The notes: generated from the sequence alone by a model not told the origin. A stretch of DNA of 64,000 nucleotides from Stutzerimonas azotifigens (GCF_013522725.1 NZ_JAAMRF010000005.1:310001-374000), one strand, 5' to 3'; counted from the stretch's first letter, positions 1-10,814 are shown. Made by a program: numbers and translations.

Positions 1-2
1 CA

Positions 3-722
3 CCCACCACGCTGGCGATGGTCGCGGTAGGTCTCGACGGCTCTCCGCAATACAGCTTTCGCGGCGAAGGGTGTGCCGACCGCCTGCTGCGCGAGGAGCA
101 TCTGCCGATGCTCGACGAGCGAGTCAGGGGTATTCACATCGGCTCCTACTCGCTGGTCGTACAGCCGGTCGCCGATACGATTTCGTCATTGGTGGCACGC
201 GAGAGCGGACGTCGACTGATTTCGCTCGACCCCAACGTGCGCCTGAACGTGGAGCCGGCTTTGCCGATCTGGCGCGAACGCATCGAGCACCTGGCGCAGC
301 AGGCCCATCTGATCAAGGTCAGCCTGGAAGATCTCGAAGTGCTCTACCCCGACCGCAGCGCAGAGGATGTCGCGCAAGACTGGCTGACCGACCGCTGCCA
401 GCTGGTCGTACTCACCCGCGGTGCCGACGGGGCGCAAGCGTTCAGTCGACGCGCTGGCATGCTGCACAGCCCGGCGCTGCCGGTGCAGTTGCGCGATACC
501 GTGGGCGCGGGCGATACCTTCCAGGCGGCGATGCTGACGTTCCTCTACGAACGCCAGCTCGATCGGCCCGAAGCACTGGCCATGCTCGATCGAGAGACCC
601 TCATGCAGATGCTCGCCTTCGCCATGGAGGCCGCGGCGATCACCTGCTCGCGGACCGGCCCCGAGCTGCCCTACCGCCGCGAACTCACAACCCTGGAGCA
701 CCCGCCTGGAAATCATGGGTAA
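3..722 (+). CDS. mtlZ: Fructokinase, PfkB family (5' end outside window)
   Basis: Fructokinase would phosphorylate the fructose produced from mannitol by mannitol dehydrogenase, giving fructose-6-phosphate in the cytoplasm. The frame is open to the left edge, so the N-terminus is missing. About 235 residues are visible, against a usual 300 or so. The C-terminal half carries the PfkB signature DTVGAGDTFQAA, whose GAGD contains the catalytic Asp and anion hole. In the described Pseudomonas fluorescens operon mtlZ is the last gene, but here it lies upstream of mtlR and is separated from mtlY by the rest of the cluster. Only 43 bases separate its stop from the preferred mtlR start. The family call is firm. 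The mtl assignment rests on context. Confidence 0.88.
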   Translation, partial: PTTLAMVAVGLDGSPQYSFRGEGCADRLLREEHLPMLDERVRGIHIGSYSLVVQPVADTISSLVARESGRRLISLDPNVRLNVEPALPIWRERIEHLAQQAHLIKVSLEDLEVLYPDRSAEDVAQDWLTDRCQLVVLTRGADGAQAFSRRAGMLHSPALPVQLRDTVGAGDTFQAAMLTFLYERQLDRPEALAMLDRETLMQMLAFAMEAAAITCSRTGPELPYRRELTTLEHPPGNHG

Positions 723-765
723 AAGCGCTATACCCTCTGCGGATTGGGCTCATGACAGTGGCGCC

Positions 766-1671
766 ATGAAAAATATAAGAACGACTGATCCGTCCTACGA
801 ACTGATGGACGACCACAACGGCAACTCCCTGATCTACCGGGAGCACGGCTTCCCCTGTCCGCTGGTGCGCTGGCACAACCACAAGGAGTACGAGCTGCAC
901 CTGATCGTCGCCAGCTCCGGCAAGGTATTCATCGGCGACTATGTCGGCAACTTCGGGCCTGACAGCCTGTTCCTCACCGGCCCCCACCTGCCGCACAACT
1001 GGATCAGCCAGGTCGACGACGGCGAAGTCGTCCATAAGCGCGACATGCTGGTCAACTTTACCGACGAACTCTTCGAGGCCGGCAACAGCGTCTTTTCGGA
1101 ACTGCGGCTGCTCGCGCCGATGCTCGAGCGGTCGCGCTACGGCATCGAATTCCGCTGCCCGCGTACCATCCGCCTGGCTCGAGAGCTGATGCAGCAGGTC
1201 GCCGACAGCCAGGGCGTCACCCGCCTGGGCTACTTCCTGATCATGCTCGAGCTGCTGGCTCGCTGCGACGACTATCAGCTGCTCTCCGGCGCCACCTCCG
1301 CGCAGTTGGGCGACGAACACCACGCCGATCGCACCAACCTCGCGGTGAACTACATCTTCGAGCACTACATGCGCGAGCTGCCGCTCGAAGAAGTCGCCGC
1401 CCACCTGGGCATGAAGCCAACCTACTTCTCTCGCTTCTTCAAACGCGCCACGGGCCGGTGCTTCGTCGAGTTCGTCAACAGCCTACGCATCAGCAAGTCC
1501 TGTGAATTGCTCGTGGAGAGTGACAAGCCCGTTACCGATGTCTGCTTCGAATCCGGTTTCAACAACCTTTCGAACTTCAATCGCCGCTTCCAGCAGCTCA
1601 AGGGCATGACCCCGTCGCGTTATCGACGCCTTGCGATGGTGCGTACGACGGAGCGGGCGCTGGCGACCTGA
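766..1671 (+). CDS. mtlR: AraC-family transcriptional activator of the mannitol operon
   Basis: Likely activator of mtlEFGKDY in response to mannitol, arabitol or glucitol. The N-terminal half is a cupin-like AraC ligand-binding region (WHNHKEYELHLI near residue 40). The C-terminal ~100 residues hold two helix-turn-helix motifs, including PLEEVAAHLGMKPTYFSRFF and SFNNLSNFNRRFQ-like text typical of HTH_18. I prefer the ATG at 766, which gives 301 residues, the length I recall for P. fluorescens MtlR. An in-frame ATG at 715 overlaps the mtlZ stop and would add 17 unconserved-looking residues. The gene lies immediately upstream of mtlE, and a candidate binding site follows it. Confidence 0.85.
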   Translation: MKNIRTTDPSYELMDDHNGNSLIYREHGFPCPLVRWHNHKEYELHLIVASSGKVFIGDYVGNFGPDSLFLTGPHLPHNWISQVDDGEVVHKRDMLVNFTDELFEAGNSVFSELRLLAPMLERSRYGIEFRCPRTIRLARELMQQVADSQGVTRLGYFLIMLELLARCDDYQLLSGATSAQLGDEHHADRTNLAVNYIFEHYMRELPLEEVAAHLGMKPTYFSRFFKRATGRCFVEFVNSLRISKSCELLVESDKPVTDVCFESGFNNLSNFNRRFQQLKGMTPSRYRRLAMVRTTERALAT

Positions 1672-1752
1672 TACGCATTTCCCGTCAAAAATTCGTTTGC
1701 CGCCCCGCGCTGCGGCTCAGACTGCGTATTCGCGCGAAAGCCAAATTGCTGA

Positions 1753-1820
1753 CGAGTGCAAAATAGTACTAGTTCGAGTGTATTCACGGCTTTGTTGCCG
1801 AGAGCCGCCAGCGTTGTAAT
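1753..1820 (+). promoter_or_regulatory. mtlE promoter with direct-repeat activator site
   Basis: Two direct repeats, CGAGTGCA at 1753 and CGAGTGTA at 1775, begin 22 bp apart, or two helical turns, as expected for an AraC-family activator. Just downstream is a candidate sigma-70 promoter: TTGTTG at 1792-1797, a 17-bp spacer, and TGTAAT at 1815-1820. The weak -35 box directly beside the proximal repeat fits an activator-dependent promoter. The distance to the mtlE start is about 90 bp. MtlR binding is inferred. Confidence 0.55.
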
Positions 1821-1909
1821 GGCTGCGAGAGGGCCGCGCTTCTAGCGTGGCATCCACAACAACAATAAAAACTTCCGACGCCGAGGTCGGCGTGGAAAAG
1901 GAGTCCGAC

Positions 1910-3229
1910 ATGCATATCGGCAAAACTCTTCTCGGTACCGCCTGCATTGGCACCGTCTGCCTGGTTCTGGCCAGCACAGCGTCGGCAGAAACCCTGACCA
2001 TCGCCACCGTCAACAACGCTGACATGATTCGCATGCAGCGCCTCTCCAAGACCTTCGAGCAACAGCACCCCGACATCAACCTCAACTGGGTGGTGCTCGA
2101 GGAGAACGTGCTGCGCCAGCGCCTGACCACCGATATCGCCACCCAGGGTGGCCAGTTCGACGTGCTGACCATCGGCATGTACGAGGCCTCGCTGTGGGGC
2201 GCCAAAGGCTGGCTCGAAGCGATGCAGGACCTGCCGCAGAACTACGAGCTCGACGACGTCTTCCCCTCCGTGCGCGAAGGCCTGTCCGTCGACGGCACGC
2301 TGTACGCGCTGCCGTTCTACGCCGAAAGCTCGATGACCTACTACCGCACCGACCTGTTCGAGGCGGCGGGTATCGAAATGCCCGAGCGCCCGACCTGGAC
2401 GCAAATGGCCGAGTTCGCCGAAAAGCTTCACCAGCCCGACAAGGACCAGTACGGCATCTGCCTGCGCGGCAAAGCAGGCTGGGGCGAGAACATGGCGCTG
2501 GTGACCACCGTCGCAAACGCCTTCGGCGCGCGCTGGTTCGACGAGAAGTGGCAACCGGAATTCACCGGCGAGGAATGGACCAAAGCGGCGAACTTCTACG
2601 TCGACACGCTGCGCAAGTACGGCCCGCCCGGCGCCTCGAGCAACGGTTTCAACGAAAACCTCGCCCTGTTCAACAGTGGCAAGTGCGCCATGTGGGTAGA
2701 CGCCACCGTGGCCGGCTCGTTCGTCACCGACACCTCCCAGAGCCGCGTCGCCGATCAGGTCGGGTTCACCTTCGCGCCCCATGAAACCACCGAGAAAGGC
2801 TCGGCGTGGCTGTACTCCTGGTCGCTTGCGATCCCCGCCAGCTCCAAGAACAAGGACTCGGCCAAAGCGTTCACCGCCTGGGCGACTTCCAAGGAATATG
2901 CCGAACTGGTCGCCAAGACCGATGGCGTTGCCAACGTGCCACCGGGCACCCGCGAGTCGACCTACAGCGACGAGTATATGAAGGCCGCGCCCTTCGCTCG
3001 CGTGACGCTGGAATCACTCAAGCAGGCCGATCCAGCCGATCCGTCGGCCAAGAAGGTGCCCTATGTCGGCATCCAGCTGGTGACCATTCCCGAGTTCCAG
3101 GCCATCGGCACCCAGGTCGGCAAGATGTTCGCCGCGGCGCTGACCGGCCAGATGCCCGTCGAGCAGATGCTCAACGCCGTGCAGCAGTCGACGACCCGGG
3201 AAATGAAACGCGCCGGCTACCCGAAATAA
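1910..3229 (+). CDS. mtlE: Mannitol/sorbitol ABC transporter, periplasmic binding protein
   Basis: Solute-binding protein of family 1 (MalE type) that would capture polyols in the periplasm for the MtlFGK importer. It has 439 residues. The signal peptide is clear (basic MHIGKT, a hydrophobic core, then cleavage near STASA-ETL). The start is fixed by an AAGGAG ribosome-binding site at 1898-1903, 6 bases before the ATG. A longer open frame from 1847 would put extra residues before the signal peptide and is unlikely. It is the first gene of the mtlEFGKDY operon. Confidence 0.92.
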   Translation: MHIGKTLLGTACIGTVCLVLASTASAETLTIATVNNADMIRMQRLSKTFEQQHPDINLNWVVLEENVLRQRLTTDIATQGGQFDVLTIGMYEASLWGAKGWLEAMQDLPQNYELDDVFPSVREGLSVDGTLYALPFYAESSMTYYRTDLFEAAGIEMPERPTWTQMAEFAEKLHQPDKDQYGICLRGKAGWGENMALVTTVANAFGARWFDEKWQPEFTGEEWTKAANFYVDTLRKYGPPGASSNGFNENLALFNSGKCAMWVDATVAGSFVTDTSQSRVADQVGFTFAPHETTEKGSAWLYSWSLAIPASSKNKDSAKAFTAWATSKEYAELVAKTDGVANVPPGTRESTYSDEYMKAAPFARVTLESLKQADPADPSAKKVPYVGIQLVTIPEFQAIGTQVGKMFAAALTGQMPVEQMLNAVQQSTTREMKRAGYPK

Positions 3230-3316
3230 GCCACTCCCACTTCTGTAACGGACATACGCATGGCCGGGTCGCCTCGATCCGGTCCGCTGCGCGTCGCTGT
3301 CCCCGGAGCACAGCCC

Positions 3317-4252
3317 ATGACTAGCACCACGACCCTCGATACCGAGCGGGCCGGCGCCCCGCAGGATCGGCCCGCGTCCCGGCGCCGCGTAAAGCCCGGC
3401 TGGTTTCTGGTCAGCCCGTCGGTGGCGTTGCTGCTGCTGTGGATGATCGTGCCCCTGGGGATGACGGTGTACTTCTCCGTCATCCGCTACAACCTGCTCT
3501 ACCCCGGCGAAAACGATTTCGTCGGGCTGGAGAACTTCGAATACTTTCTGACCGACGCGGGCTTCATGCCCGGCATGCTCAACACCCTGATCCTGGTCGG
3601 TAGCGTCCTGTTGATCAGCGTCGTGCTCGGCGTGCTGATCTCGGCGCTGCTGGAAGCGGCCGACTTCGCCGGACGGGGCATCACCCGCGTCCTGCTGATC
3701 TCGCCGTTCTTCATCATGCCGACGGTGAGCGCGCTGGTCTGGAAGAACCTGATCTACCACCCGGTCTCGGGCATCCTCGCCGCGGTCTGGCGGTTCTTCG
3801 GCGCGCAGCCGGTGGACTGGCTGGCCCAGCACCCGCTGTTGTCGATCGTGATCATCGTCTCGTGGCAGTGGCTGCCCTTCGCAATCCTGATCCTGATGAC
3901 CGCCATGCAGTCGCTCGATCAGGAGCAGAAGGAAGCCGCCCGCCTCGATGGCGCCGGCCCGATCGCGATCTTCTGGCACCTGACGCTGCCCCATCTGGCG
4001 CGGCCGATCGCGGTGGTGGTGATGATCGAGACGATCTTCCTGCTCTCGGTGTTCGCCGAAATCTTCACCACCACCAGTGGCGGGCCGGGCTACGCCTCGA
4101 CCAACCTCGCCTACCTGATCTACAACCAGGCGCTGCTGCAGTTCGACGTCGGCATGGCTTCGGCCGGCGGCCTGATCGCGGTGGTCATCGCCAACATCGC
4201 AGCGATCATCCTGGTGCGGATGCTCGGCAAGAACCTCACCGAAAAATACTGA
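3317..4252 (+). CDS. mtlF: Mannitol/sorbitol ABC transporter, permease 1
   Basis: Inner-membrane permease of the MalF type (BPD_transp_1), 311 residues with about six transmembrane segments after a basic N-terminal tail (SRRRVKPGWF). The cytoplasmic EAA loop, which docks to the ATPase, is visible as EAARLDGAGPIAIFWHLTLP near residue 210. I chose the ATG at 3317 because GGAG lies about 10 bases before it. An in-frame ATG at 3260 would add 19 unconserved-looking residues. The gene sits 87 bases after mtlE and 11 bases before mtlG. Confidence 0.9.
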   Translation: MTSTTTLDTERAGAPQDRPASRRRVKPGWFLVSPSVALLLLWMIVPLGMTVYFSVIRYNLLYPGENDFVGLENFEYFLTDAGFMPGMLNTLILVGSVLLISVVLGVLISALLEAADFAGRGITRVLLISPFFIMPTVSALVWKNLIYHPVSGILAAVWRFFGAQPVDWLAQHPLLSIVIIVSWQWLPFAILILMTAMQSLDQEQKEAARLDGAGPIAIFWHLTLPHLARPIAVVVMIETIFLLSVFAEIFTTTSGGPGYASTNLAYLIYNQALLQFDVGMASAGGLIAVVIANIAAIILVRMLGKNLTEKY

Positions 4253-4263
4253 GGCCAGAACCC

Positions 4264-5097
4264 ATGCTGACGCTCAAACAAAGCCGCCGACTGAACACCA
4301 CGCTGGTCGGCATCGCGGCCTGGACCGTGGCGCTGCTGCTGTTCTTCCCGATCTTCTGGATGCTGCTGACGAGCCTGAAGACCGAGATCGACGCCTTCGC
4401 CACGCCGCCGCAGTTCATCTTCACCCCGACGCTGGAAAACTACCTGCACATCCAGGACCGCAGCGGCTACTTCAGGTACGCCTGGAACTCGGTGACCATC
4501 TCCTTCGGCGCCACCGCGCTGGGCATGCTGATCGCTATCCCGGCGGCCTACTCCATGGCCTTCTACGAAACCAAGCGCACCAAAGGCACCCTGCTCTGGA
4601 TGCTCTCGACCAAGATGCTGCCGCCGGTCGGCGTACTGGTCCCGATCTATCTGCTGGCCAAACAGTTCGGCCTGCTCGACAGCCGCAGCGTACTGATCGT
4701 GATCTACACGCTGATCAACCTGCCGATCATGGTCTGGATGATCTACACCTACTTCAAGGACGTCCCCCGCGACATCCTCGAAGCGGCCCGCATGGACGGC
4801 GCCACGATCTTCCAGGAGATGACCCGTGTGCTGCTGCCGATCAGCAAGGGTGGCCTGGCCTCGACCGTCCTGCTGTCGCTGATCCTGTGCTGGAACGAGG
4901 CCTTCTGGTCACTCAACCTGACCTCGGCCAACGCGGCCCCGCTGACGGCACTGATCGCGTCCTACTCGAGCCCCGAGGGGCTGTTCTGGGCCAAGCTCTC
5001 GGCGGTGTCCACCCTCGCCTGCGCACCCATCCTGATCTTCGGCTGGATCAGCCAGAAGCAGCTGGTTCGCGGCCTTTCCTTCGGCGCCGTGAAATGA
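4264..5097 (+). CDS. mtlG: Mannitol/sorbitol ABC transporter, permease 2
   Basis: Second inner-membrane permease (MalG type), 277 residues. A first membrane helix follows the basic LKQSRRLNTT tail, then the large periplasmic loop typical of MalG proteins and further helices. The EAA loop reads EAARMDGATIFQEMTRVLLP near residue 175. The start at 4264 follows the mtlF stop by 11 bases, with GAGG just upstream. It should pair with MtlF as the translocation channel, with MtlK as the ATPase. Confidence 0.9.
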   Translation: MLTLKQSRRLNTTLVGIAAWTVALLLFFPIFWMLLTSLKTEIDAFATPPQFIFTPTLENYLHIQDRSGYFRYAWNSVTISFGATALGMLIAIPAAYSMAFYETKRTKGTLLWMLSTKMLPPVGVLVPIYLLAKQFGLLDSRSVLIVIYTLINLPIMVWMIYTYFKDVPRDILEAARMDGATIFQEMTRVLLPISKGGLASTVLLSLILCWNEAFWSLNLTSANAAPLTALIASYSSPEGLFWAKLSAVSTLACAPILIFGWISQKQLVRGLSFGAVK

Positions 5098-5168
5098 CCG
5101 GCCGCCCGATCACTCCATCGCTCGCGGCAGCCGCCGCGCGTCATGACGCTCTCTGAAGAGGAACTCCC

Positions 5169-6272
<1,104 letters not shown>

Positions 6273-6372
6273 ATCCGGGCCGCTGCGGCGGCCTGTCTTT
6301 CGTGGACCCGTTGCCGCAACCCCGTGCCGGCGACGGCGCTGCACCGACCTAATTACGCCAGCGAGACCGATC

Positions 6373-7848
6373 ATGAAGCTGAACCAGAACAACCTGCCGA
6401 ACCTGGACGCCCATGTGCGCCAGCCGACCTATCGCCTGGACAGCGTGACCGCCGGCATCGCCCACATCGGCGTGGGCGGCTTCCATCGTGCCCATCAGGC
6501 GGTCTATACCGAAGCCCTGATGAATGCCGGCGAAGGCCTGGACTGGGGCATCTGCGGCATCGGCACACGCCCTGAGGAGCGCGCCATGCGCGACGCGCTG
6601 GCCGGCCAAGACTACCTGTATACCCTGGTCGAACTCGACGATCGCCCCGATACCAACGTGCAGGTGATGGGCGCGATCCGCGACATGCTGCTGGTCGAGG
6701 ACGGCTCCCGCGCGGTGATCGCCAAGCTCGCCGCCCCCGCCATTCGCATCGTTTCGTTGACCATCACCGAGGGCGGCTACTGCATGGACGACAGCACCGG
6801 CGAGTTCAACGCCGAGCTGCCCCTGATCCAGCACGACCTGATGAACCGCGACGAGCCGGTCAGCGTGTTCGGCCTGATCTGCGCCGCCCTCGCCGCTCGC
6901 CGGGACGCCGGTGTCCCGCCGTTCACCCTGATGTCCTGCGATAACCTGCCGCATAACGGCGAGGTCATGCGCAAAGCGCTAATTTCCTTCGCCACCCTGC
7001 TCGACCCGCAGCTGGCCGACTGGATCGCCGAGCACGTGAGCTTCCCCAACGCCATGGTCGATCGCATCACCCCGATGACCAGCACCCAGCACCGCCTCGA
7101 CCTGCATGACGAGCACGGCATCGACGATGCCTGGCCGGTGGTGTGCGAACCGTTCCTGCAGTGGGTACTGGAAGACAAGTTCGTCAACGGCCGGCCCGAT
7201 TGGGAAAAGGTCGGCGTACAGTTCACCGATGACGTCACCCCCTACGAAGAGATGAAGATCAAGCTGCTCAACGGCAGCCACCTGGCCCTGACCTACCTGG
7301 GCTGGCTGCGCGGCTACCGCTTCGTCCACGAAACCATGGCCGATCCGTTGTTCGTCGGCTACATCCGCGCCTACATGAATCTGGACGTGACTCCGCAACT
7401 GGCTGCGGTCCCGGGCATCGACCTGTCCGAGTACAAGGACACCCTCATCAGACGCTTCTCCAATCAGGCGATCGCCGATCAGCTCGAGCGCGTCTGCTCG
7501 GACGGGTCGTCTAAATTTCCCAAGTTCACCATACCGACTATCAACCGCCTGATCGCAGATAACGCCCAACTCGATCGCGCTGCATTAGTGGTGGCCGCCT
7601 GGGCGCTCTATCTCAAGGGCGTAGACGAACTCGGCAATCGCTACCGGATTCCCGATCCGCGAGCGGATTTCTGCCAGGCGCTGGTCGATGAGGACGAGGG
7701 GTTGGCCCAGCGTCTGCTCGGTCGCGAGGAAATCTTCGGCCCGCACCTGATTCGCTCCCCCGCCTTCGTCGAAGCCTTCGAACGCGGCCTGCAGCGCCTG
7801 CGCAGCCTGGGGGTCAAAGGCACACTCGAGCTGTTGCTCACCTACTGA
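6373..7848 (+). CDS. mtlD: Mannitol 2-dehydrogenase
   Basis: Oxidises D-mannitol to D-fructose with NAD (polyol-specific long-chain dehydrogenase family). It has 491 residues, against 493 for the P. fluorescens enzyme. The N-terminal dinucleotide fold carries GVGGFHRAHQA near residue 35. The catalytic triad known from the P. fluorescens structure is present at the same numbers: Lys295, Asn300 and His303 in KIKLLNGSH. It lies between the transporter genes and mtlY and supplies fructose to MtlZ. Confidence 0.95.
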   Translation: MKLNQNNLPNLDAHVRQPTYRLDSVTAGIAHIGVGGFHRAHQAVYTEALMNAGEGLDWGICGIGTRPEERAMRDALAGQDYLYTLVELDDRPDTNVQVMGAIRDMLLVEDGSRAVIAKLAAPAIRIVSLTITEGGYCMDDSTGEFNAELPLIQHDLMNRDEPVSVFGLICAALAARRDAGVPPFTLMSCDNLPHNGEVMRKALISFATLLDPQLADWIAEHVSFPNAMVDRITPMTSTQHRLDLHDEHGIDDAWPVVCEPFLQWVLEDKFVNGRPDWEKVGVQFTDDVTPYEEMKIKLLNGSHLALTYLGWLRGYRFVHETMADPLFVGYIRAYMNLDVTPQLAAVPGIDLSEYKDTLIRRFSNQAIADQLERVCSDGSSKFPKFTIPTINRLIADNAQLDRAALVVAAWALYLKGVDELGNRYRIPDPRADFCQALVDEDEGLAQRLLGREEIFGPHLIRSPAFVEAFERGLQRLRSLGVKGTLELLLTY

Positions 7849-7862
7849 ACAGGAGGCGCTTC

Positions 7863-9350
7863 ATGTACCTCGGCATCGACTGCGGCACCCAAGGCACCAA
7901 GGCGATCCTGCTCGATGCCGAAACCGGGCATGTACTGGGCGAAGGCTCGGCCTCTCACCTGTTGATCAGCGGGCCGAACGGCCACCGCGAACAGGAGGTG
8001 ACGCAATGGGTCGACGCCTTCGAGCAGGCCACCCGTATCGCGCTCGCTCAGGCGGGTCGATCAGGCCTGGACGTACTCGGCATCGGCGTTTCGGGCCAGC
8101 AGCACGGGCTGGTCGCGGTGGATGCAGCCGGCCAGGTGCTGCGTCCAGCCAAGCTCTGGTGCGATACCGAGTCAACGCCGGAGAACGATGAGCTGCTGGC
8201 GCTGCTGGGCGGAGAGCAAGGTTCCCTGCAGCGCCTCGGGGTCGCCATCGCACCGGGTTACACACTGTCCAAACTGCTCTGGACACGGCGCCATCACCCG
8301 GCGCTGTTCGAGCGCATCGCTCACATCCTGCTGCCCCACGACTACCTCAACTACTGGCTCACCGGGCGCTGCTGCACCGAATACGGTGACGCCTCCGGCA
8401 GCGGCTACTTCAACGTGCGCACCCGCCAGTGGGACCTGCCGCTGCTGCGCCAGATCGACCCCAGCGGGCGCCTCGAGCGGGCCTTGCCCGAGCTGATCGA
8501 ACCGCACGCACCGGTCGGCACGCTTCGCCCCGAGATAGCCGAACGCCTTGGCCTCAATCCTCACGCGCTGGTTTCCAGCGGCGGCGGCGACAACATGATG
8601 GGCGCCATCGGCACCGGCAACATCGCGCCAGGCATGATCACGATGAGCCTCGGCACCTCGGGAACGCTCTATGCCTATACCGATCGGCCAGCGGTGAGCC
8701 GTCATCCGGAGGTGGCCGCGTTCTGCTCGTCCTCGGGCGGCTGGCTGTCGCTGATCTGCACCATGAACCTGACCAACGCCAACGCCGTGGTGCGCGAGCT
8801 GCTACAACTGGATCTGGAGGGTTTCAGCGCGCTGGTAGCGCAGGCGCCAATCGGGGCCGAAGGCATCAGCATGCTGCCCTTTCTCAACGGTGAACGGGTA
8901 CCGCCCCTGCCGAACACCACCGGCACCCTGCTCGGGCTGACCACCGACAACCTGACCCGCGCCAACCTGTGCCGCGCCGTGCTCGAGGGCACCACCTTCG
9001 GTCTGCGTTTCGGCCTGGACCTGCTGCACGACAACGGGATCGACAGCGACAGCATTCGGCTGATCGGCGGTGGCGCGAAAAGCCCGCTCTGGCGTCAGTT
9101 GGTGGCCGACAGCATGGCGATGCCGGTCATCTGCACCGAGCACAGCGAGGCGGCCGCCCTCGGTGGCGCGATACAGGCAGCCTGGTGCCTGGCCCGTCAG
9201 GACGACCCGGATGCCAGCCTGGTCGATATCTGCGAGCGATGCGTGCGGCTGGACGCGAGCAGTGCGGTGCGGCCAATCGAGCGCAACGTGCCGCTATATG
9301 ACGAGGCCTACCGGCGCTACCGGGGGCACATCGAGGCGCTGTACGGCTGA
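7863..9350 (+). CDS. mtlY: Xylulokinase
   Basis: FGGY-family sugar kinase of 495 residues, expected to phosphorylate D-xylulose formed when mannitol dehydrogenase oxidises D-arabitol. The N-terminal phosphate-binding motif LGIDCGTQGTKA (residues ~3-14) and the C-terminal adenosine-site text IRLIGGGAKSPLWRQ (~400) are visible. The active-site Asp is expected in the GGGDNMMGA segment near residue 240. It starts 14 bases after mtlD, with AGGAGG upstream, and is the last gene before a strong hairpin. Confidence 0.92.
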   Translation: MYLGIDCGTQGTKAILLDAETGHVLGEGSASHLLISGPNGHREQEVTQWVDAFEQATRIALAQAGRSGLDVLGIGVSGQQHGLVAVDAAGQVLRPAKLWCDTESTPENDELLALLGGEQGSLQRLGVAIAPGYTLSKLLWTRRHHPALFERIAHILLPHDYLNYWLTGRCCTEYGDASGSGYFNVRTRQWDLPLLRQIDPSGRLERALPELIEPHAPVGTLRPEIAERLGLNPHALVSSGGGDNMMGAIGTGNIAPGMITMSLGTSGTLYAYTDRPAVSRHPEVAAFCSSSGGWLSLICTMNLTNANAVVRELLQLDLEGFSALVAQAPIGAEGISMLPFLNGERVPPLPNTTGTLLGLTTDNLTRANLCRAVLEGTTFGLRFGLDLLHDNGIDSDSIRLIGGGAKSPLWRQLVADSMAMPVICTEHSEAAALGGAIQAAWCLARQDDPDASLVDICERCVRLDASSAVRPIERNVPLYDEAYRRYRGHIEALYG

Positions 9351-9406
9351 CGTACGCAAAATCTTCGCGGTGCTGCAAGGCCTGGTGTCTTGCTCGCTGA
9401 CATGAA

Positions 9407-9428
9407 AAGGCCCGCATCTGCGGGCCTT
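9407..9428. terminator. Bidirectional terminator
   Basis: A perfect 9-bp stem AAGGCCCGC / GCGGGCCTT with a 4-base loop lies between convergent mtlY and the acyl-CoA dehydrogenase gene. A-rich and T-rich flanks suit termination from both sides. Confidence 0.8.
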
Positions 9429-9445
9429 GTCTTCATATCGTTCGA

Positions 9446-10672
9446 TCAGTGGCTGCGCAACATTTCGCGTGGTACGTACTTGCCGAGCTCCATCTTGGCG
9501 ATCGATGCGCGGTGAACTTCGTCCGGCCCGTCTGCCAGACGCAGGGTGCGCTGCATCGCATACCAGTGGGCCAGCGGGAAATCATCGGAAACACCGGCAC
9601 CGCCGTGGATCTGGATGGCACGGTCGATCACCTTCAGCGCAACGTTTGGCGCCACGACCTTGATCTGGGCGATTTCGCTGGCAGCGATCTTGTTGCCGAC
9701 CGTATCCATCATGTACGCGGCGTTGAGCGTCAACATGCGCGCCATGTTGATCTCGATTCGCGACTCGGCGATATGGTCGAGGTTGGCACCCAGGCGCGCC
9801 AGCGGCTTGCCGAACGCCGTGCGGCTCACCGAGCGCTCGCACATCAGCTTCAGGGCGCGCTCGGCGACACCCACCGAACGCATGCAATGGTGAATGCGGC
9901 CCGGCCCAAGGCGACCCTGGGCGATCTCAAAACCACGGCCCTCGCCCAGCAGCACGTTCTCGTATGGCACGCGCACGTTTTCCAGCAGCACTTCGGCATG
10001 GCCGTGCGGTGCATCGTCGTAACCGAATACCGGCAGCGGGCGGATCACCTTCAGGCCGGGCGCATCCATCGGCACGAGAATCATCGAGTGCTGCTGATGA
10101 CGCGGCGCATCCGGGTTGGTCAGCCCCATGAAGATCATCACCTTGCAGCGCGGATCACAGGCACCCGAGGTCCACCACTTGCGGCCGTTGATGACCCACT
10201 CGTCACCCTCGCGCACGGCGCGGGCCTGCATGTTGGTCGCGTCGGAGGACGCCACGGCCGGCTCGGTCATGCCGAAGGCCGACCGGATCTCGCCGCGCAG
10301 CAATGGCTCGAGCCACTGTTTCTTGTGAGCCTCACTGCCGTAGCGCACCAGGACCTCCATGTTGCCGGTGTCCGGTGCCGAGCAGTTGAAGGCTTCGGAG
10401 CCCAGGCCCGAGCTGCCCATGATCTCGGCAAGCGGTGCGTATTCGAGGTTGGTGAGGCCGAAGCCGAGTTCCGAATCGGGCAAGAACAGGTTCCACAGCC
10501 CCTCGGCTTTTGCCTTCTCCTTGAGCTCTTCGACTATCGCGGTGGGCTGCCAGCGATCCCCCTCGCCGACCTGCTGATAGAAGACTTTTTCGGCCGGATA
10601 GACGTGTGTATCCATGAACGCCTGGACGCGCTCTCGCAGCTCTTGAACCTTGGGGGAGTAGGCGAAATCCAT
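9446..10672 (-). CDS. Acyl-CoA dehydrogenase family protein
   Basis: Flavoprotein of the acyl-CoA dehydrogenase superfamily, 408 residues, with the usual three regions. The N-terminal helical domain is residues ~1-125. The middle beta domain contains [13 protein letters not shown] and [13 protein letters not shown]. The C-terminal helical domain holds the FAD-binding text [15 protein letters not shown]. It would oxidise a CoA thioester and pass electrons to ETF. The closest named relatives I can recall are Pseudomonas acyl-CoA dehydrogenases of unknown chain specificity, so no substrate is assigned. A LysR regulator is transcribed divergently, and a dyad lies in the intergenic region. Confidence 0.88.
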   Translation of the reverse strand: MDFAYSPKVQELRERVQAFMDTHVYPAEKVFYQQVGEGDRWQPTAIVEELKEKAKAEGLWNLFLPDSELGFGLTNLEYAPLAEIMGSSGLGSEAFNCSAPDTGNMEVLVRYGSEAHKKQWLEPLLRGEIRSAFGMTEPAVASSDATNMQARAVREGDEWVINGRKWWTSGACDPRCKVMIFMGLTNPDAPRHQQHSMILVPMDAPGLKVIRPLPVFGYDDAPHGHAEVLLENVRVPYENVLLGEGRGFEIAQGRLGPGRIHHCMRSVGVAERALKLMCERSVSRTAFGKPLARLGANLDHIAESRIEINMARMLTLNAAYMMDTVGNKIAASEIAQIKVVAPNVALKVIDRAIQIHGGAGVSDDFPLAHWYAMQRTLRLADGPDEVHRASIAKMELGKYVPREMLRSH

Positions 10673-10745
10673 GGGAACTACCTTCTGCGGGTGGGTGTTG
10701 TGGCTGGAATGCTAGTTGAGGGCCTTTAATTTATCTAAGCTATTT

Positions 10746-10772
10746 TCGGTGTGTATTAACATTCATCACCGA
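10746..10772. promoter_or_regulatory. Dyad in acyl-CoA dehydrogenase / LysR intergenic region
   Basis: Inverted repeat TCGGTG-N15-CACCGA lies in the 142-bp region between the divergent start codons. The AT-rich centre and the position suit a LysR operator serving both genes. Binding is inferred. Confidence 0.4.
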
Positions 10773-10814
10773 TATATGATCAGCAAAACAAATAGAAGCG
10801 GAGCACATACGGAA

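Noticed and set aside
717-735. GGTAAAAGCGCTATACC near the mtlR start as another gluconate-type operator
   Set aside because: It shares only AGCGCTA with the operator, lacks its outer symmetry and overlaps the end of mtlZ coding sequence.
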